From: Megascapheus bottae
Lineage: Eukaryota > Chordata > Mammalia > Rodentia > Geomyidae
Assembly: GCA_024803745.1 (NCBI GenBank)
Contig: JANJXV010000264.1
Location: 757,501 to 821,500, forward strand
Length of the DNA stretch: 64,000 nt
Reading direction: 5' to 3'
In this document: piece after piece, positions 49,227-63,000 of the stretch
Layout: each line of letters starts with the position of its first letter
Numbering within the stretch: the first letter of the stretch is position 1
Made by a program: the position numbers and the translations under genes
The notes under the pieces: generated by a model
What the model was told of the DNA's origin: nothing
Seen by the model: only the letters and a program-made list of their open reading frames with translations
The model's database searches: none

Positions 49227-52200
49227 CCCTAAACCTAAACCTAAACCTAACCCTAACCCTAAACCTAACCCTTACCTTTACCGTAACCCTAAACCTAAAC
49301 GTAACCCTAACCCTTACTCTTACCCTTAACCTCACCCTAAACCTAAACTTAAACCTAACCCTAACCCTAACCTTAAGCCTAAACCCTTATCCTTACCCTA
49401 ACCCTAACCCTAACCCTAAACTTAACCCTAACCTTAAACTTAACCCTAACCCTTTCCCTTACCCTAACCCTAACCCTAACCCTAAACCTAACACTTACCC
49501 TTAACCTAACCCTAACCCTAAACCTAACCCTAATCCTTACCCTTACCATAATTCTAACCCTAACACTTACCCTAACCCTAACCCTAAACCTAACACTTAC
49601 CCTTACCCTAACCCTAACCCTAACTCTAAACCTAACCCTAACCCTAACCCTAACACTTACCCTAAACTTAACCCTAACCATTACCCTTATCCTAAACCTG
49701 ACCCTAAACTTAACCCCAACCTTAAACCTAACCCTAACCCCAAGTCTTACCCTAACACTTACCCTAATCCTAACCCTAACCCTAACACTTACCCTTACCC
49801 TAACCCTAACCCTAACCCTAAACTTAACCCTAACCTTAAACTTAACCCTAACCCTTTCCCTTACCCTAACCCTAACCCTAACCCTAAACCTAACACTTAC
49901 CCTTAACCTAACCCTAACCCTAAACCTAACCCTAATCCTTACCCTTACCATAATTCTAACCCTAACACTTACCCTAACCCTAACCCTAAACCTAACACTT
50001 ACCCTTACCCTAACCCTAACCCTAACTCTAAACCTAACCCTAACCCTAACCCTAACACTTACCCTAAACTTAACCCTAACCATTACCCTTATCCTAAACC
50101 TGACCCTAAACTTAACCCCAACCTTAAACCTAACCCTAACCCCAAGTCTTACCCTAACACTTACCCTAATCCTAACCCTAACCCTAACACTTACCCTTAC
50201 ACTAACCCTAACTCTAAAGCTTACCCTAACCCTAACCTTAACACTTACTCTTACCCTAACCCTATCCCTAACCTTAATCCAACCCTAACCCTAACCCTAA
50301 CCCTTACCCTCTCGCTAACCCTAACCCTAATCCTTACCCTAACCCTAACCCTACCCATAACCCTTACCCTTTCCCTAACCCTAACCCTAAACCTAACCCT
50401 TACCCTTACCCTAACCCTAAACCTAACCCTAACCCTAACCATAACCCTAACCTTAACCCAACCCGAACCCTAACCCTAACATTACCCTTACCCTAACCCT
50501 AACCCTAAACCTTAACCTAACACTAACCCTAACCATAATCCTTACCCTAACCCTAACCATAAACCTACTCCTAACCCTTACCCTTTCCCTAAACCTAACA
50601 ATAAACTTAAACATAACCCTAGCCCTCACCCTTACCCCAACCCTAAACCTAAACCTAACCCTAACCCTAACCCTAACTCTAAACTTAACCCTATCCCTAA
50701 CCATAACCCTCCCCCTTACCATTACCCTAACCCTAAACCTAACACTAAACCTAACCCTAAACCTAACCCTAACCCTAACACTAACCTTAAGCCTAACCCA
50801 AACCATAACCCTAACCCTAACCCGTACCCTAACCCTAACACTAACACTAAACCTAAACCTAACCCTTACCTTAACCCTAACCCTTACCCTAACCCTAACC
50901 CTAACCCTTACCCTAATCCTAACCCTAACACTAACCCTAACCCCTAACCCTAACCATTAACATAACCCTAACCCTAACCCTAACCCTAACCCTTACCCTT
51001 ACCCTAACCCTAAACCTAACTCTAACCCTAACCCAAACCCTAAACCTTACCCTAACCCTAACCCTAACCCTTACATTAACCCTAACCCTAACCCTAATCT
51101 TAAACCTAACCCTAACGCTAAACATAACCCTAACCCTCACCCTTACCCTAACCGTAACCCTAAACCTAACCCTAACCCTAACTCTAAACTTAATCCTATC
51201 CCTAACCATAACCCTCCCCCTTACCCTAACCCTAACCCTAAACCTATCAATAAACCTAACTCTAACCCTTACCCTTACCCTAAACCTAACACTAAACCTA
51301 ATGTTAAACCTAACCCTAACCCTAACACCTAACCCTAACCCTAACCCTAACCCTAATCCTTACCCTTATCCTAACCCTAACACTAACCCTAACACTTACC
51401 CTTACCCTAAACCCTACACTATCCCTAACCCTAACCCTAACCCTAACCCTAAAACTTACCCTTACCCTAAACCTAACCCTAACCCTTACCCTAAACCTAA
51501 CCCTAACCCTAACCCTTACCCTTATCTTAACCCTAACACTAAACCTAACCCTTACCTCTACCCTAACGCTAACCCTAACCCTAACCCTAACCCTAACACA
51601 TACCCTTACCCTAACCCTAACCCTAACCCTAACCTTAACCGTAACCCTAAACCTAACCCTAACCCTAATCCTAAAATATACCCTAACCCTAACCCTAACC
51701 CTAACCCTTACCCTTACCCTTACCCTTACCCTAACCCTAACGCTAACCTAAACGCAACCCTCAACCTAACCCTAACCCTAACCCTAACCCTTACACTTAC
51801 CCTAACCCTAGCGCTAAACCTAACCCTAACCCTAATCCTAACCCTTACCCAAAACCTAACCGTAATCCTAACCCTAAACCTTACCCTTACCCTAACCCTA
51901 ACCCTTAACCTAACCCTAATAACCCTAACCCTAACCTTAACCCTAACCCTTATCCTTACCCTAACACTAACCCTAACCCTAACCCTAAACCTAACCCTAA
52001 ACCTAAACCTAACCCTTACCCTTACCCTAACCCTAACCCTAACCCATACCCTAACCCTAACCCTAAACCTAACCCTAACCCTTACCCTTACCCTAACCCT
52101 AACCCTAACCCTTACCGTTACCCTAAAACTAACCCTAAGCCTAACCCTAACCCTTACCGTAACCCTAAACCTAAACCTGACCATAACCCTAACCCTAACC

Positions 52201-54697
52201 CTTACCTTTACCATAACCCTAAACCTATGCCTAACCCTAACTCTTACTCTTACCCTTACCCTCAACCTAACCCTAACCCTAACCCTAATCCTAACCCTAA
52301 CCCTAAGCCTAAGTCTTACACTTACCCTAACACTAACCCTAACCCTAATCCTTACCCTAACCCTAACCCCAACACTAACCCTTCCCCTTACCCTAACCCT
52401 AACCCTCACCCTTACCCTAACCCTAACCCTAACTCTAAACCTAACCCTAACCCTAACCCTTACCCTAACCCTTACCCTAAAGCTAACCCTAACCCTAACC
52501 CTAACCTTAAATGTAACCATAACCATAACCCCAAACCTAACCCTTACCCTTACCCAAGCCCTAACCCTCAGCCTAACCCTAACCCTAAAACTAACCCTAA
52601 CTCTAAACTTAACCCTAACACTAACACTAACCCTTGCCCTTACCATAACCCTAACCCTAAACCTATCACTAAACCTATCCCTAACCCTAACCCTTAACAT
52701 TAACCTAACCCTAACCCTAAGCCTAACCCTAACCCCTAACCCTAACACTAACCCTAATATTTACACTTATCCTAACCCTAACTATAACCCTAACACTTAC
52801 CCTTACCCTAACCCCTACCCTAACCCTAATCATAACCCTAACCCTAACCCTAACCCTAACCCTAACCCTAACCCTAAACCTTAAACTTGCCCTAAAACTA
52901 ACCCTAACCCTTACCCTAAACCTAACCCTAACCCTAACCCTAAACCTTACCCTTACCTTAACCCTAACCCTAATCTTTACCCTTACCCTAACGCTAACCC
53001 TAAACTTAACCCTAACCCTAACCCTAATACATACCCTTACCTTAACCCTAAACCATACCCTAAACCTAAGCCTAACCCTAACTCTTACCCTCACCCCAAC
53101 CCTAACCCTAACCTTAACCCAACCCTAAACCTAACCCTAATCCTAACCCTAAACCTGACCCTTACCCTATCCCTAAACCTAAACCTTACCCTAACCATAA
53201 CCCTAATCCTAACCCTTACCCTAACCCTAACCCTAATCCTAACACTAAACCTTACCCTTACCCAAACCCTAACCCTAAACCTAACCCTAAACTTAACCCT
53301 AACCCTAAACTTAACCCTAACCCTTATCCTTACCTTAACCCTAACCCTAACACTAACCCTAACCCTAACCTTAACCCTAACCCTAACCCAAACCCTAACC
53401 CTAACCCTAACCCGTACCTATCCCTAACCCTAACCCTAACCCTTACGCTAACCCTAAGCCCAAAACCTAACCGTAACCCATACCCTTACCCTAACCCTAA
53501 CACTTATCCTAACTCTAACCCTAATCTTAATCCTAACCCTTACCCTTACCCTAACCCTAACCCTAACCCTAACCCTAATCCAAACCCTAACCCTAACCCT
53601 AACCCCTACCTATCCCTAACCCTAACCCTAACCCTTACGCTAACCCTAAGCCCAAAACCTAACCGTAACCCATACCCTTACCCTAACCCTAACACTTATC
53701 CTAACTCTAACCCTAATCTTAATCCTAACCCTTACCCTTACCCTAACCCTAACCCTAACCCTAACCCTAAACCTAACACTAACCCTAACCCTAACCCTTA
53801 CCCTAACCCTAACCCTGGCCCTAACCCTTACCCTAACCCTAACCCTATCCCTACACCTAACACTTACCCTAACCCTACCCCTAACCACTACCCTTATCCT
53901 AACCATAAACCTAAACTTAACCCCAACCCTAAACCTAACCCTAACCCTAACAATTACCCTAACACTTAAACTTACCCTAAACCTAACCGTAACCCTAACA
54001 CTTACCCTTTCCCTAACCCTAATTCTAACCCTAAAACTTACCCTAACCCTAACCCTAACCTCAACAATTAACCTTACCCTAACCCTAACCCTAACCCTAA
54101 CACTTACCCTAACCCTAACCCTAACCCTAACCCTTACCTAACCCTAACCCTAACACTAACCCTTACACTAATCCTAACCATAACACTAATCCTAACCCCT
54201 AACCCTAACCCTTAACCTAACCCTAACCTTAACACTAACCCTAAACTTTACCCTTACCATAACCCTAAACCTAACTCTAACCCTAACCCTAACCCTAACC
54301 TTTTCCTAACCCTAACCCTAACCCTTACACTAATCCTAACCCTAACACTAACCCTAACCCCTAACTCTAACCTTTAACCTAACCCTAACCCTAACACTAA
54401 CCCTAACCTTTACCCTTACCGTAACCCTAAACCTAACTCTAACCCTAACCCTAAGTCTAAACTTAACCCCATCCCTAACCCTAACCCTCGCACTTACCCT
54501 AACCCTAACCCTAACACTAACCCTAACCCTAAACCTTACAATTACCCTAAACCTAACCCTAACCCTTACCCTAACCCTAACTCTAACCTTAATGTTAACC
54601 CTAAACCTTATCCTTACCCTAACCCTAACCCTAAGCCTAACCATAAACCTAACCCTAAACCTAAACCTGACCCTTACCCTTACCCTAACCCTAACCC
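49143..54697. repeat. Tandem unit B, copy 2 (about 5,555 bp)
   Basis: Direct continuation of unit B copy 1, with the same variant order from start to end. The end of copy 1 (TGACCCTTACCC near 49118) has its counterpart near 54669, after which the sequences part. The two copies are head-to-tail with no spacer. A substitution to CCCGAACCC near 50462 is one of the few differences. Confidence 0.9.
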
Positions 54698-55654
54698 TAA
54701 ACCTTACCATTACCCTAAACCTAACCCTAAACCTTAACCTAAACCTAACCCTGACCCTAACGCTAACCCTTACCTTATCTTAACCCTAAACCTAAACCTA
54801 ATCCTTACCCCTACCCTAAGGCTAAACCTAACCCTAACCCTAACCCTAACCCTACCCTAACGCTAACACTAACCCTAACCCTAACCCTAACTCTAACACA
54901 TACCCTTACCGTAACCCTAACCCTAACTTAAACCGTAACCCTAAACCTAACCCTAACCCTAACCCCAACTCATACCCTAACCCAAACCCTAACCCTAACC
55001 CTAACTTTTACCCTTACCCTAACCCTAACCCTAACCATAACCCAAGCCTAAACCTAACCCTAACCCTAACCCTAACCCTTACCCTTACCCTACCCCTTGC
55101 GCTAAACCTAACCCTAACCCTACGCCTAACACTAAACCTTACCCTAACCATAACCCTAATTCTAACCCTAACCCTTACCTTAACCTACCCCTAACCCTAA
55201 ACCTACCCTAACCCTAACTCTAACCCTAACGTTAATCCTAAACCTTATTCTTACCCTAACCCTAACCCTAACCCTAAACCTAACCCTAAACCTAAACCTA
55301 ACCCTTACCCTTACCCTAACACTAAACCTAACCCTAACCCTAACCCTAAACCTTACCCTTACCCTAACCCTAACCCTAACCCTTACCCTTACCTTAACCC
55401 TAAACCTAACCCTAACCATAACCCTTACCCCTACCCTAACCCTAACCCTAACCTTAACCCTAACCCTAACCCTAACCCTAACCCTTACCCTTACCCTAAC
55501 CCTAACTCTGAAACTAAACCGAACTCTAACACTATCCCTAACCTAACTATTATCCTTACCCTAACCTTAACACGAAACCTAATGCTATCGCTAACCCCTA
55601 ACCATAACTCTAACCCTAATCCTAACCCTAACCCTAACCCTAACCCTAACCCTT

Positions 55655-55685
<31 letters not shown>

Positions 55686-56204
55686 TCCTTACCCTTACCC
55701 TATCCCTAACCCTGAATTTAACCCCAACCCTAAACCTAAACCTAACCCTAAACCTAACCTTTACCCTAAACCTAAGTCTAACACTTACCCATACCCTAAC
55801 CCTAACCCTAACCCTAAACATTACCCTTACCCTAACCCTAAACCTAAACCTAACCCTAACCCTAACCCATAACCATAACCCTAACCCTTAACCTTATCCT
55901 AACCCTACACCTAACCCTAAAACTTACCCTTACCCTAACCCCAATCCTTACCCTAACCCTAACCCTAAACCTCACCCTAACCCTAACCCTAACCCTAACC
56001 CTAAACCTCACCCTAACCCTAACCCTAATCCTAACCCTAAACATAACTTTAAACCTAACGCTAACCCTAACCCCTAACTCTAACCCTAACCCTAATCCTA
56101 ACCTTAACAATAACCCTAACCCTAACCTAACCCTAAACTTAATGCTTACTCTAACCCTAACCCTAACCCTTACCCTAAACCTAACCCTAATCCTAACCCT
56201 ACCC
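54698..56204. repeat. Degenerate array between unit B copy 2 and the partial third copy
   Basis: CCCTAA-type array with somewhat more irregular units (for example near 55540-55600: GAACTCTAACACTATCCC, AACACGAAACC). No gene or foreign insertion is visible. Parts show diffuse similarity to the 46-47 kb family, but I cannot draw boundaries by eye. Confidence 0.85.
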
Positions 56205-58150
56205 CTAAGCCTAAGTCTTACACTTACCCTAACACTAACCCTAACCCTAACCCTAATCCTTACCCTAACCCTAACCCCAACACTAACCCTTCCCCTTACC
56301 CTAACCCTAACCCTCACCCTTACCCTAACCCTAACCCTAACTCTAACCCTAACCCTAACCCTAACCCTTACCCTAACCCTTACCCTAAAGCTAACCCTAA
56401 CCCTAACCCTAACCTTAAACGTAACCATAACCATAACCCCAAACCTAACCCTTACCCTTACCCAAACCCTAACCCTCAGCCTAACCCTAACCCTAAAACT
56501 AACCCTAACTCTAAACTTAACCCTAACACTAACACTAACCCTTGCCCTTACCATAACCCTAACCCTAAACCTATCACTAAACCTATCCCTAACCCTAACC
56601 CTTAACATTAACCTAACCCTAACCCTAAGCCTAACCCTAACCCCTAACCCTAACACTAACCCTAATATTTACACTTATCCTAACCCTAACTATAACCCTA
56701 ATACTTACCCTTACCCTAACCCCTACCCTAACCCTAATCTTAACCCTAACCGTTACCCTAAACCTAACCCTAACCCAAAACCTTAAACTTGCCCTAAAAC
56801 TAACCCTAACCCTTACCCTAAACCTAACCGTAACCCTAACCCTAAACCTTACCCTTACCTTAACCCTAACCCTAACCTTTACCCTTACCCTAACGCTAAC
56901 CCTAACCTTAACCCTAACCCTAACCCTAATACATACCCTTACCTTAACCCTAAACCATACCCTAAACCTAAGCCTAACCCTAACTCTTACCCTCACCCCA
57001 ACCCTAACCCTAACCTTAACCCAACCCTAAACCTAACCCTAATCCTAACCCTAACCCTGACCCTTACCCTAACCCTAAACCTAAACCTTACCCTAACCAT
57101 AACCCTAATCCTAACCCTTACCCTAACCCTAACCCTAATCCTAACGCGAAACCTTACCCTTACACAAACCCTAACCCTAAACCTAACCCTAAACTTAACC
57201 CTAACCCTAACCTTAACCCTAACCCTTATCCTTACCTTAACCCTAACCCTAACACTAACCCTAACCCTAACCTTAACCCTAACCCTAACCCAAACCCTAA
57301 CCCTAACCCTAACCCGTACCTATCCCTAACCCTAACCCTAACCCTTACGCTAACCCTAAGCCCAAAACCTAACCGTAACCCATACCCTTACCCTAACCCT
57401 AACACTTATGCTAACTCTAACCCTAATCTTAATCCTAACCCTTACCCTTACCCTAACCCTAACCCTAACCCTAACCCTAACCCAAACCCTAACCCTAACC
57501 CTAACCCGTACCTATCCCTAACCCTAACCCTAACCCTTACGCTAACCCTAAGCCCAAAACCTAACCGTAACCCATACCCTTACCCTAACCCTAACACTTA
57601 TCCTAACTCTAACCCTAATCTTAATCCTAACCCTTACGCTTACCCTAACCCTAACCCTAACCCTAACTCTAAACCTAACACTAACCCTAACCCTAAACCT
57701 TACCCTAAACCTAACCCTGGCCCTAACCCTTACCCTAACCCTAACCCTATCCCTACACCTAACACTTACCCTAACCCTACCCCTAACCACTACCCTTATT
57801 CTAACCCTAAACCTAAACTTAACCCCAACCCTAAACCTAACCCTAACCCTAACACTTACCCTAACACTTAAACTTACCCTAAACCTAACCGTAACCCTAA
57901 CACTTACCCTTTCCGTAACCCTAATTCTAACCCTAAAACTTACCCTAACCCTAACCCTAACCTCAACAATTAACCTTACCCTAACCCTAACCCTAACCCT
58001 AACACTTACCCTAACCCTAACCCTAACCCTAACCCTAACCCTTACCTAACCCTAACCCTAACCCTAACCCTTACACTAATCCTAACCATAACACTAACCC
58101 TAACCCCTAACCCTAACCCTTAACCTAACCCTAACCCTAACACTAACCCT
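56205..58150. repeat. Partial third copy of unit B, more diverged
   Basis: Collinear with about 52310-54250 (offset about 3.9 kb) and 46760-48700. It shares TAAGCCTAAGTCTTACACTT, GTAACCATAACCATAACCCC and the 192 bp tandem pair. Substitutions and short indels are clearly more frequent than between copies 1 and 2, so it branched off earlier. Confidence 0.82.
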
Positions 58151-59999
58151 AACCTTTACCCTTATCTTAACTCTTAACCTAAACCTAACCCTAACCTCTA
58201 CCCTAACACTAACCCTAACCCTAACCCTAACCCTAACCCTTGCCCTTACCCTAACCCTAACCCTAAACCTATCACTAACCCTAACCATAACCTCAACAAT
58301 TAACCTTACCCTAACCCTAAACCTTACCTTTACCCTCACCCTAAACTTAAACCTAACCCTAACCCTAACCCTAACTCTAAACTTAACCCTATCCCTAACC
58401 CTAACCCTCGCCCTTACCCTAACCCTAACCCTAAACCTATCACCAACCCTAACCTTGACCCTAACCCTTACCCTTAATCTAAACCTAACCCTAAACCTAA
58501 CCCTAACCCTAACCCTAACGCCTAACCCTAACCCTAACCCTAATCCTTACGCTTAACCTAACCCTAACACTAACCCTAACACTTACCCTTACTCTAAACC
58601 CTACCCTATCCCTAACCCTAACCCTAACCCTTACCCTATCCCTAATCCTAACCCTAAACCTTACCCTTACCGTAAACCTAAACCTAAACCTTACCCTAAA
58701 CGTAACCCTAACCCTAACCCTAACCATTACCCTTATCTTAACTCTTACCCTAAACCTAAACCTTACCCCTACCCTAACACTAACCCTAACCCTAACCCTA
58801 ACCCTTGCCCTTACCCTAACCCTAACCCTAAACCTATCACTAACCCTAACCCTAACCCTAACCCTTAACCTTAACCTAACCCTAACCCTAACCATAACCT
58901 TAACCCAACTCTAAACCTAACCCTAGTCCTAACTCTAACATTTACCCTAACCCTAGCCCTAAACCTTACCCTAACCCCAACCCTAACCCTTACCCTAACC
59001 CTAACCATAATCCTAACCCTAACCCTTACCCTTACCCTAACACTAACCCTAAACCTAACCCTAAACCTAACTCTAACCCTAACCTTAACCCTAACCCTTA
59101 TCCTTACCCTAATCCTAACCCTAAACCTAACCCTAACCCTAAACCTAACCCTTGCCCTTACTCTAACCCTAACTCTAAACCTAACCCTAACCATTACCCT
59201 AACACTAACCCTAACCCTAACGCTTACCCTTACCCTAACCCTAACCCTAACCCTAACCCTTACCCGTACCCTAAACCTAACCCTAACCCTAACCCTTACC
59301 CTTACCGTTACCCTAACACTAACCCTAACACTAACCCTAAACCTAACCTTAAACCTAAACCTAACCCTAACCTTAACCCTAACCTTAACCCAACCCTAAC
59401 CCTAACCTAACCCTTACTCTTACCCTAACCCTAACCGTAACCTTATCCCAACCCTAAACCTAACCCTAACCCTTACCCTACACTAACCCTAACCCTAATT
59501 CTTACCCTAACCCTAACCCTATCCCTAACCCTTACTTTTTCCCTAACCCAAACCCTAACCCTTACCTTTACCCTAACCCTAAACCTGACCCTAAACCTAA
59601 CCCTAACCCTAACACTAACCCGAAGCTTAAACCTAACCCAAACCCTAACCCTAGCCCTAACCCGCAACTTTCCCTAACCATAACCCTAAACCTAACACTA
59701 ACCCTAACCCTAACCCTACCCTTACCCTTACCCTAACCCTAACCCTTCACCTAACCCTAACCCTAACCCTAACACCTAACCCTAAACCTAACCCTTACCC
59801 TTACCCTAACCCTAACCCTAAACCTAACTCTGACCCTTACCATTACCCTAACCCTAACCCTAACCTTAACCCCAACCCTAAACCTAACCCTAACCCTAAC
59901 CCAAACCCTAGGCCTAACACTTACCCTTAACCTAACCCTAACCCTAACCCTAATGCTTACTCTTACCCTAACCCTAAACCTAACCCTCACCCTCACACT

Positions 60000-61560
60000 A
60001 ACCCTAAACCTAACCGACAACCCTAACCCTCACACTAACCCCTAACCCTATCACAAACCATAACCATAACCCTTACCCTTTTTCTAACCCTACCCCTGAC
60101 CCTAAAACTTATGCTTACCCAAACCCCTCACTAACACTAACACTAACCCTAAACCTTCCCCTAACCCTAACCCTAACCTTAACCAGACCCTAACCCTTAC
60201 CCTTACCCTAACCTTAAACCTAACCCTAACCCTAACCCTTACCTTACACTAACCCTAACCCTAATCTTAACCCTAACACGAACCCTAACCCTAAACCTAA
60301 CCTCAACCCTAACCCTTATCCTTACCCTAACCCTAACCATAACCCTAACGCTAACCCTAACCCTAACCCAAAACCTAACCCTTACCCTTACGCTAACCCT
60401 AACCCTAAACCTAACCCTAACCCTAACCCTAATCCTTACCCTAATCCTAACCCTAACCATAACCCTTACCCTAACCCTAATCCTTACCCTAATACTTACC
60501 CTAAACCTAACCCTACCCATAACCCTTACCCTAACCCTAATCCTTACCCTAACCCTAACCCTAACCCTAACCCTTCCCCTAACCCTAACCCTAACCCTAA
60601 CCCTACCCTAACCCTTACCCTTACCCTAACCTTAAACCTAACCCTAACACTAACTCTAACCCTTACCCTTACATTAACCCTAACCCTAAACTTAACCCTA
60701 ACCCGAACCCTAACCCTAACCCTAAACCTAACCTTAATCCTAAACCTTATCCTTACCCTAACCCTAACCATAACCCTAACCCTAAGCCTAAACCTAACCC
60801 TAAACCTAACCCTTACCCTTACCCTTACTCGAACCATAACCCGAAACCTAACCGTAACCCTTACCCTAACCCTAACCCTAACCCTAATCCTAACACTAAC
60901 CCTAAACCTAACCGCCAACCCTAACCCTCACACTAACCCCTAACCCTAACCATAACCATAACCATAACTCTTACCCTTTTCCTAACCCTACCCCTAACCC
61001 TAAAACTTACGCTTACCCTAACCCCTCCCTAACCCTAACCCTAATCCTAACACTTCCCCTAACCCTAATCCTAACCCTAACCCGACCCTAACCCTTACCC
61101 TTTCCCTAACCTTAAACCTAACCCTAACCCTAACCCTTACCTTACATTAACCATAACCCTAATCTTAACCCTAACACGAACCCTAACCCTAACCCTAAAC
61201 CTAACCTTAACCCTTACCCTTATCCTTACCCTAACCCTAACCATAACCGTAACCTAAGCCTAACCCTTACCCAAAACCTAACCCTTACCCTTACGCTAAC
61301 CCTAACCCTAAACCTAACCGTAAACCTTATCCTAACCCTAACACTAACCCAAACTCTAACCTTAACTCTAACCCTTACCCTTACCCTAACCCTAACCCTA
61401 AACCTAACCCTAACCCTAACCCTAATCCTTACCCTAATCCTAAACCTAACCCTAACCCTTACCCTAACCCTAATCCTTACCCTAATCCTTACCCTAACCC
61501 TAACCATAACACTTACCCTAACCCTAATCCTTACCCTAACCCCAACCCTAACCCTTCCCC
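60000..61560. repeat. Tandem ~0.9-1.0 kb duplication
   Basis: CCTCACACTAACCCC lies at 60029 and 60927, CCCAAAACCTAACCC at 60367 and 61270, and CCCTTCCCCTAACCC at 60571 and 61552. The offset rises from 898 to 903 to 981 bp, so the second copy gained about 80 bp. Orientation is direct and divergence moderate. Confidence 0.75.
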
Positions 61561-62929
61561 TAACCCTAACCCTAACCCTAACCCTACCCTAACCCTTACC
61601 CTTACCCTAACCTTAAAGCTAACCCTAACATTAACCCTAACCCTTACCCTTATATTAACCCTAACCCTAACCTTAATCCTAACCCGAACCCTAACCCTAA
61701 CCCTAAACCTAACCTTAATCCTAACCCTTATCCTTACCCTAACCCTAACCATAACCCTAACCCTAAGCCTAACCCTAAACCTAAACCTAACTCTTACCCT
61801 TACCCTTACGCGAACCCTAACCCGAAACCTAACCGTAACCCTTACCCTAAACCTAACCCTAACCCTAACCCTATATTTAACCCTAACCATAACCCTAACC
61901 CTAACCCTAACCCTAACACTTACCCTAACTCTAACCCTAACCATTGCCCTTACCCTAACCCTAACCATAAACTTAACCCCAACCCTAAACCTAACCCTAA
62001 ACCTAACCCTTACCCTAACACTTACCCTAACCCTAACCGTAACCCTAATCCTTATCCTAACCCTAACTCTAACCCTAAAACTTACCCTAACCCTAACCCT
62101 AACCTTAACACTTAACCTTACCCTAACACTAACCCTAACCCTAACACTTACCCTAACCCTAACCCTTACCCTAACCCTAAACCTAACCCTTACCATAAGC
62201 CTAACCGTAACACTAACCCTATCCTCTAACCCTAACCCTTACCCTAACCCTAACCCTAACGCTTACCCTTACCCTAAGCTTAAACCTAACTCTAACCCTA
62301 ACCCAAACACTAACCCTTACCCTAACCCTAACCCTAACCCTTACCCTAACCCTAACCCTAACCCTAACATTAAACCTAACCCTAACCCTAACCCTAACCA
62401 TAACCCTAACCCTTACCCTTACCCTAACCCTAAACTTAAACCTAACCCTAACCCTAACCCTAACTCTAAACTTAACCCTATCCCTAACCCTAACCCTCGC
62501 CCTTACCCTAACCCTAACCCTAAACCTATCACTAACCCTAACCCTAACCCTAACCCTTACCCTTAACCTAAACCTAACCCTAAACCTAAACCTAACCCTA
62601 ACCCTAACCCTAACCCTAACCCCTAACCCTAACCCTAACCCTAATCCTTACCCTTATCCTAACCCTAACACTTACCCTAACACTTACCCTTACCCTAAAC
62701 CCTACCCTATCCCCAACCCTAACCCTAAACCTTACCCTAACCCTAACCCTAACCCTCAACTTTACCCTTACCCTAAACCTAACCCTAAACCTTACCCTAA
62801 ACCTAACCCTAAACCCTACCCTAACACTAAACCTAACCCTAACCCTAACCCTAAACCTAACCCTAACACATACCCTTACCCTAACTCTAACCCTAACCTT
62901 AACTGTAACCCTAAACCTAACCCTAACCC

Positions 62930-63000
62930 TAACCCTATCCCATACCCAAACCCTAACCCTAACCCTAACCCTATCCCATACCCAAACCCTAACCCTAACC
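62930..63000. repeat. 36 bp tandem duplication
   Basis: TATCCCATACCCAAACCC begins at 62936 and again at 62972, six hexamers apart, with identical intervening sequence. Confidence 0.85.
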
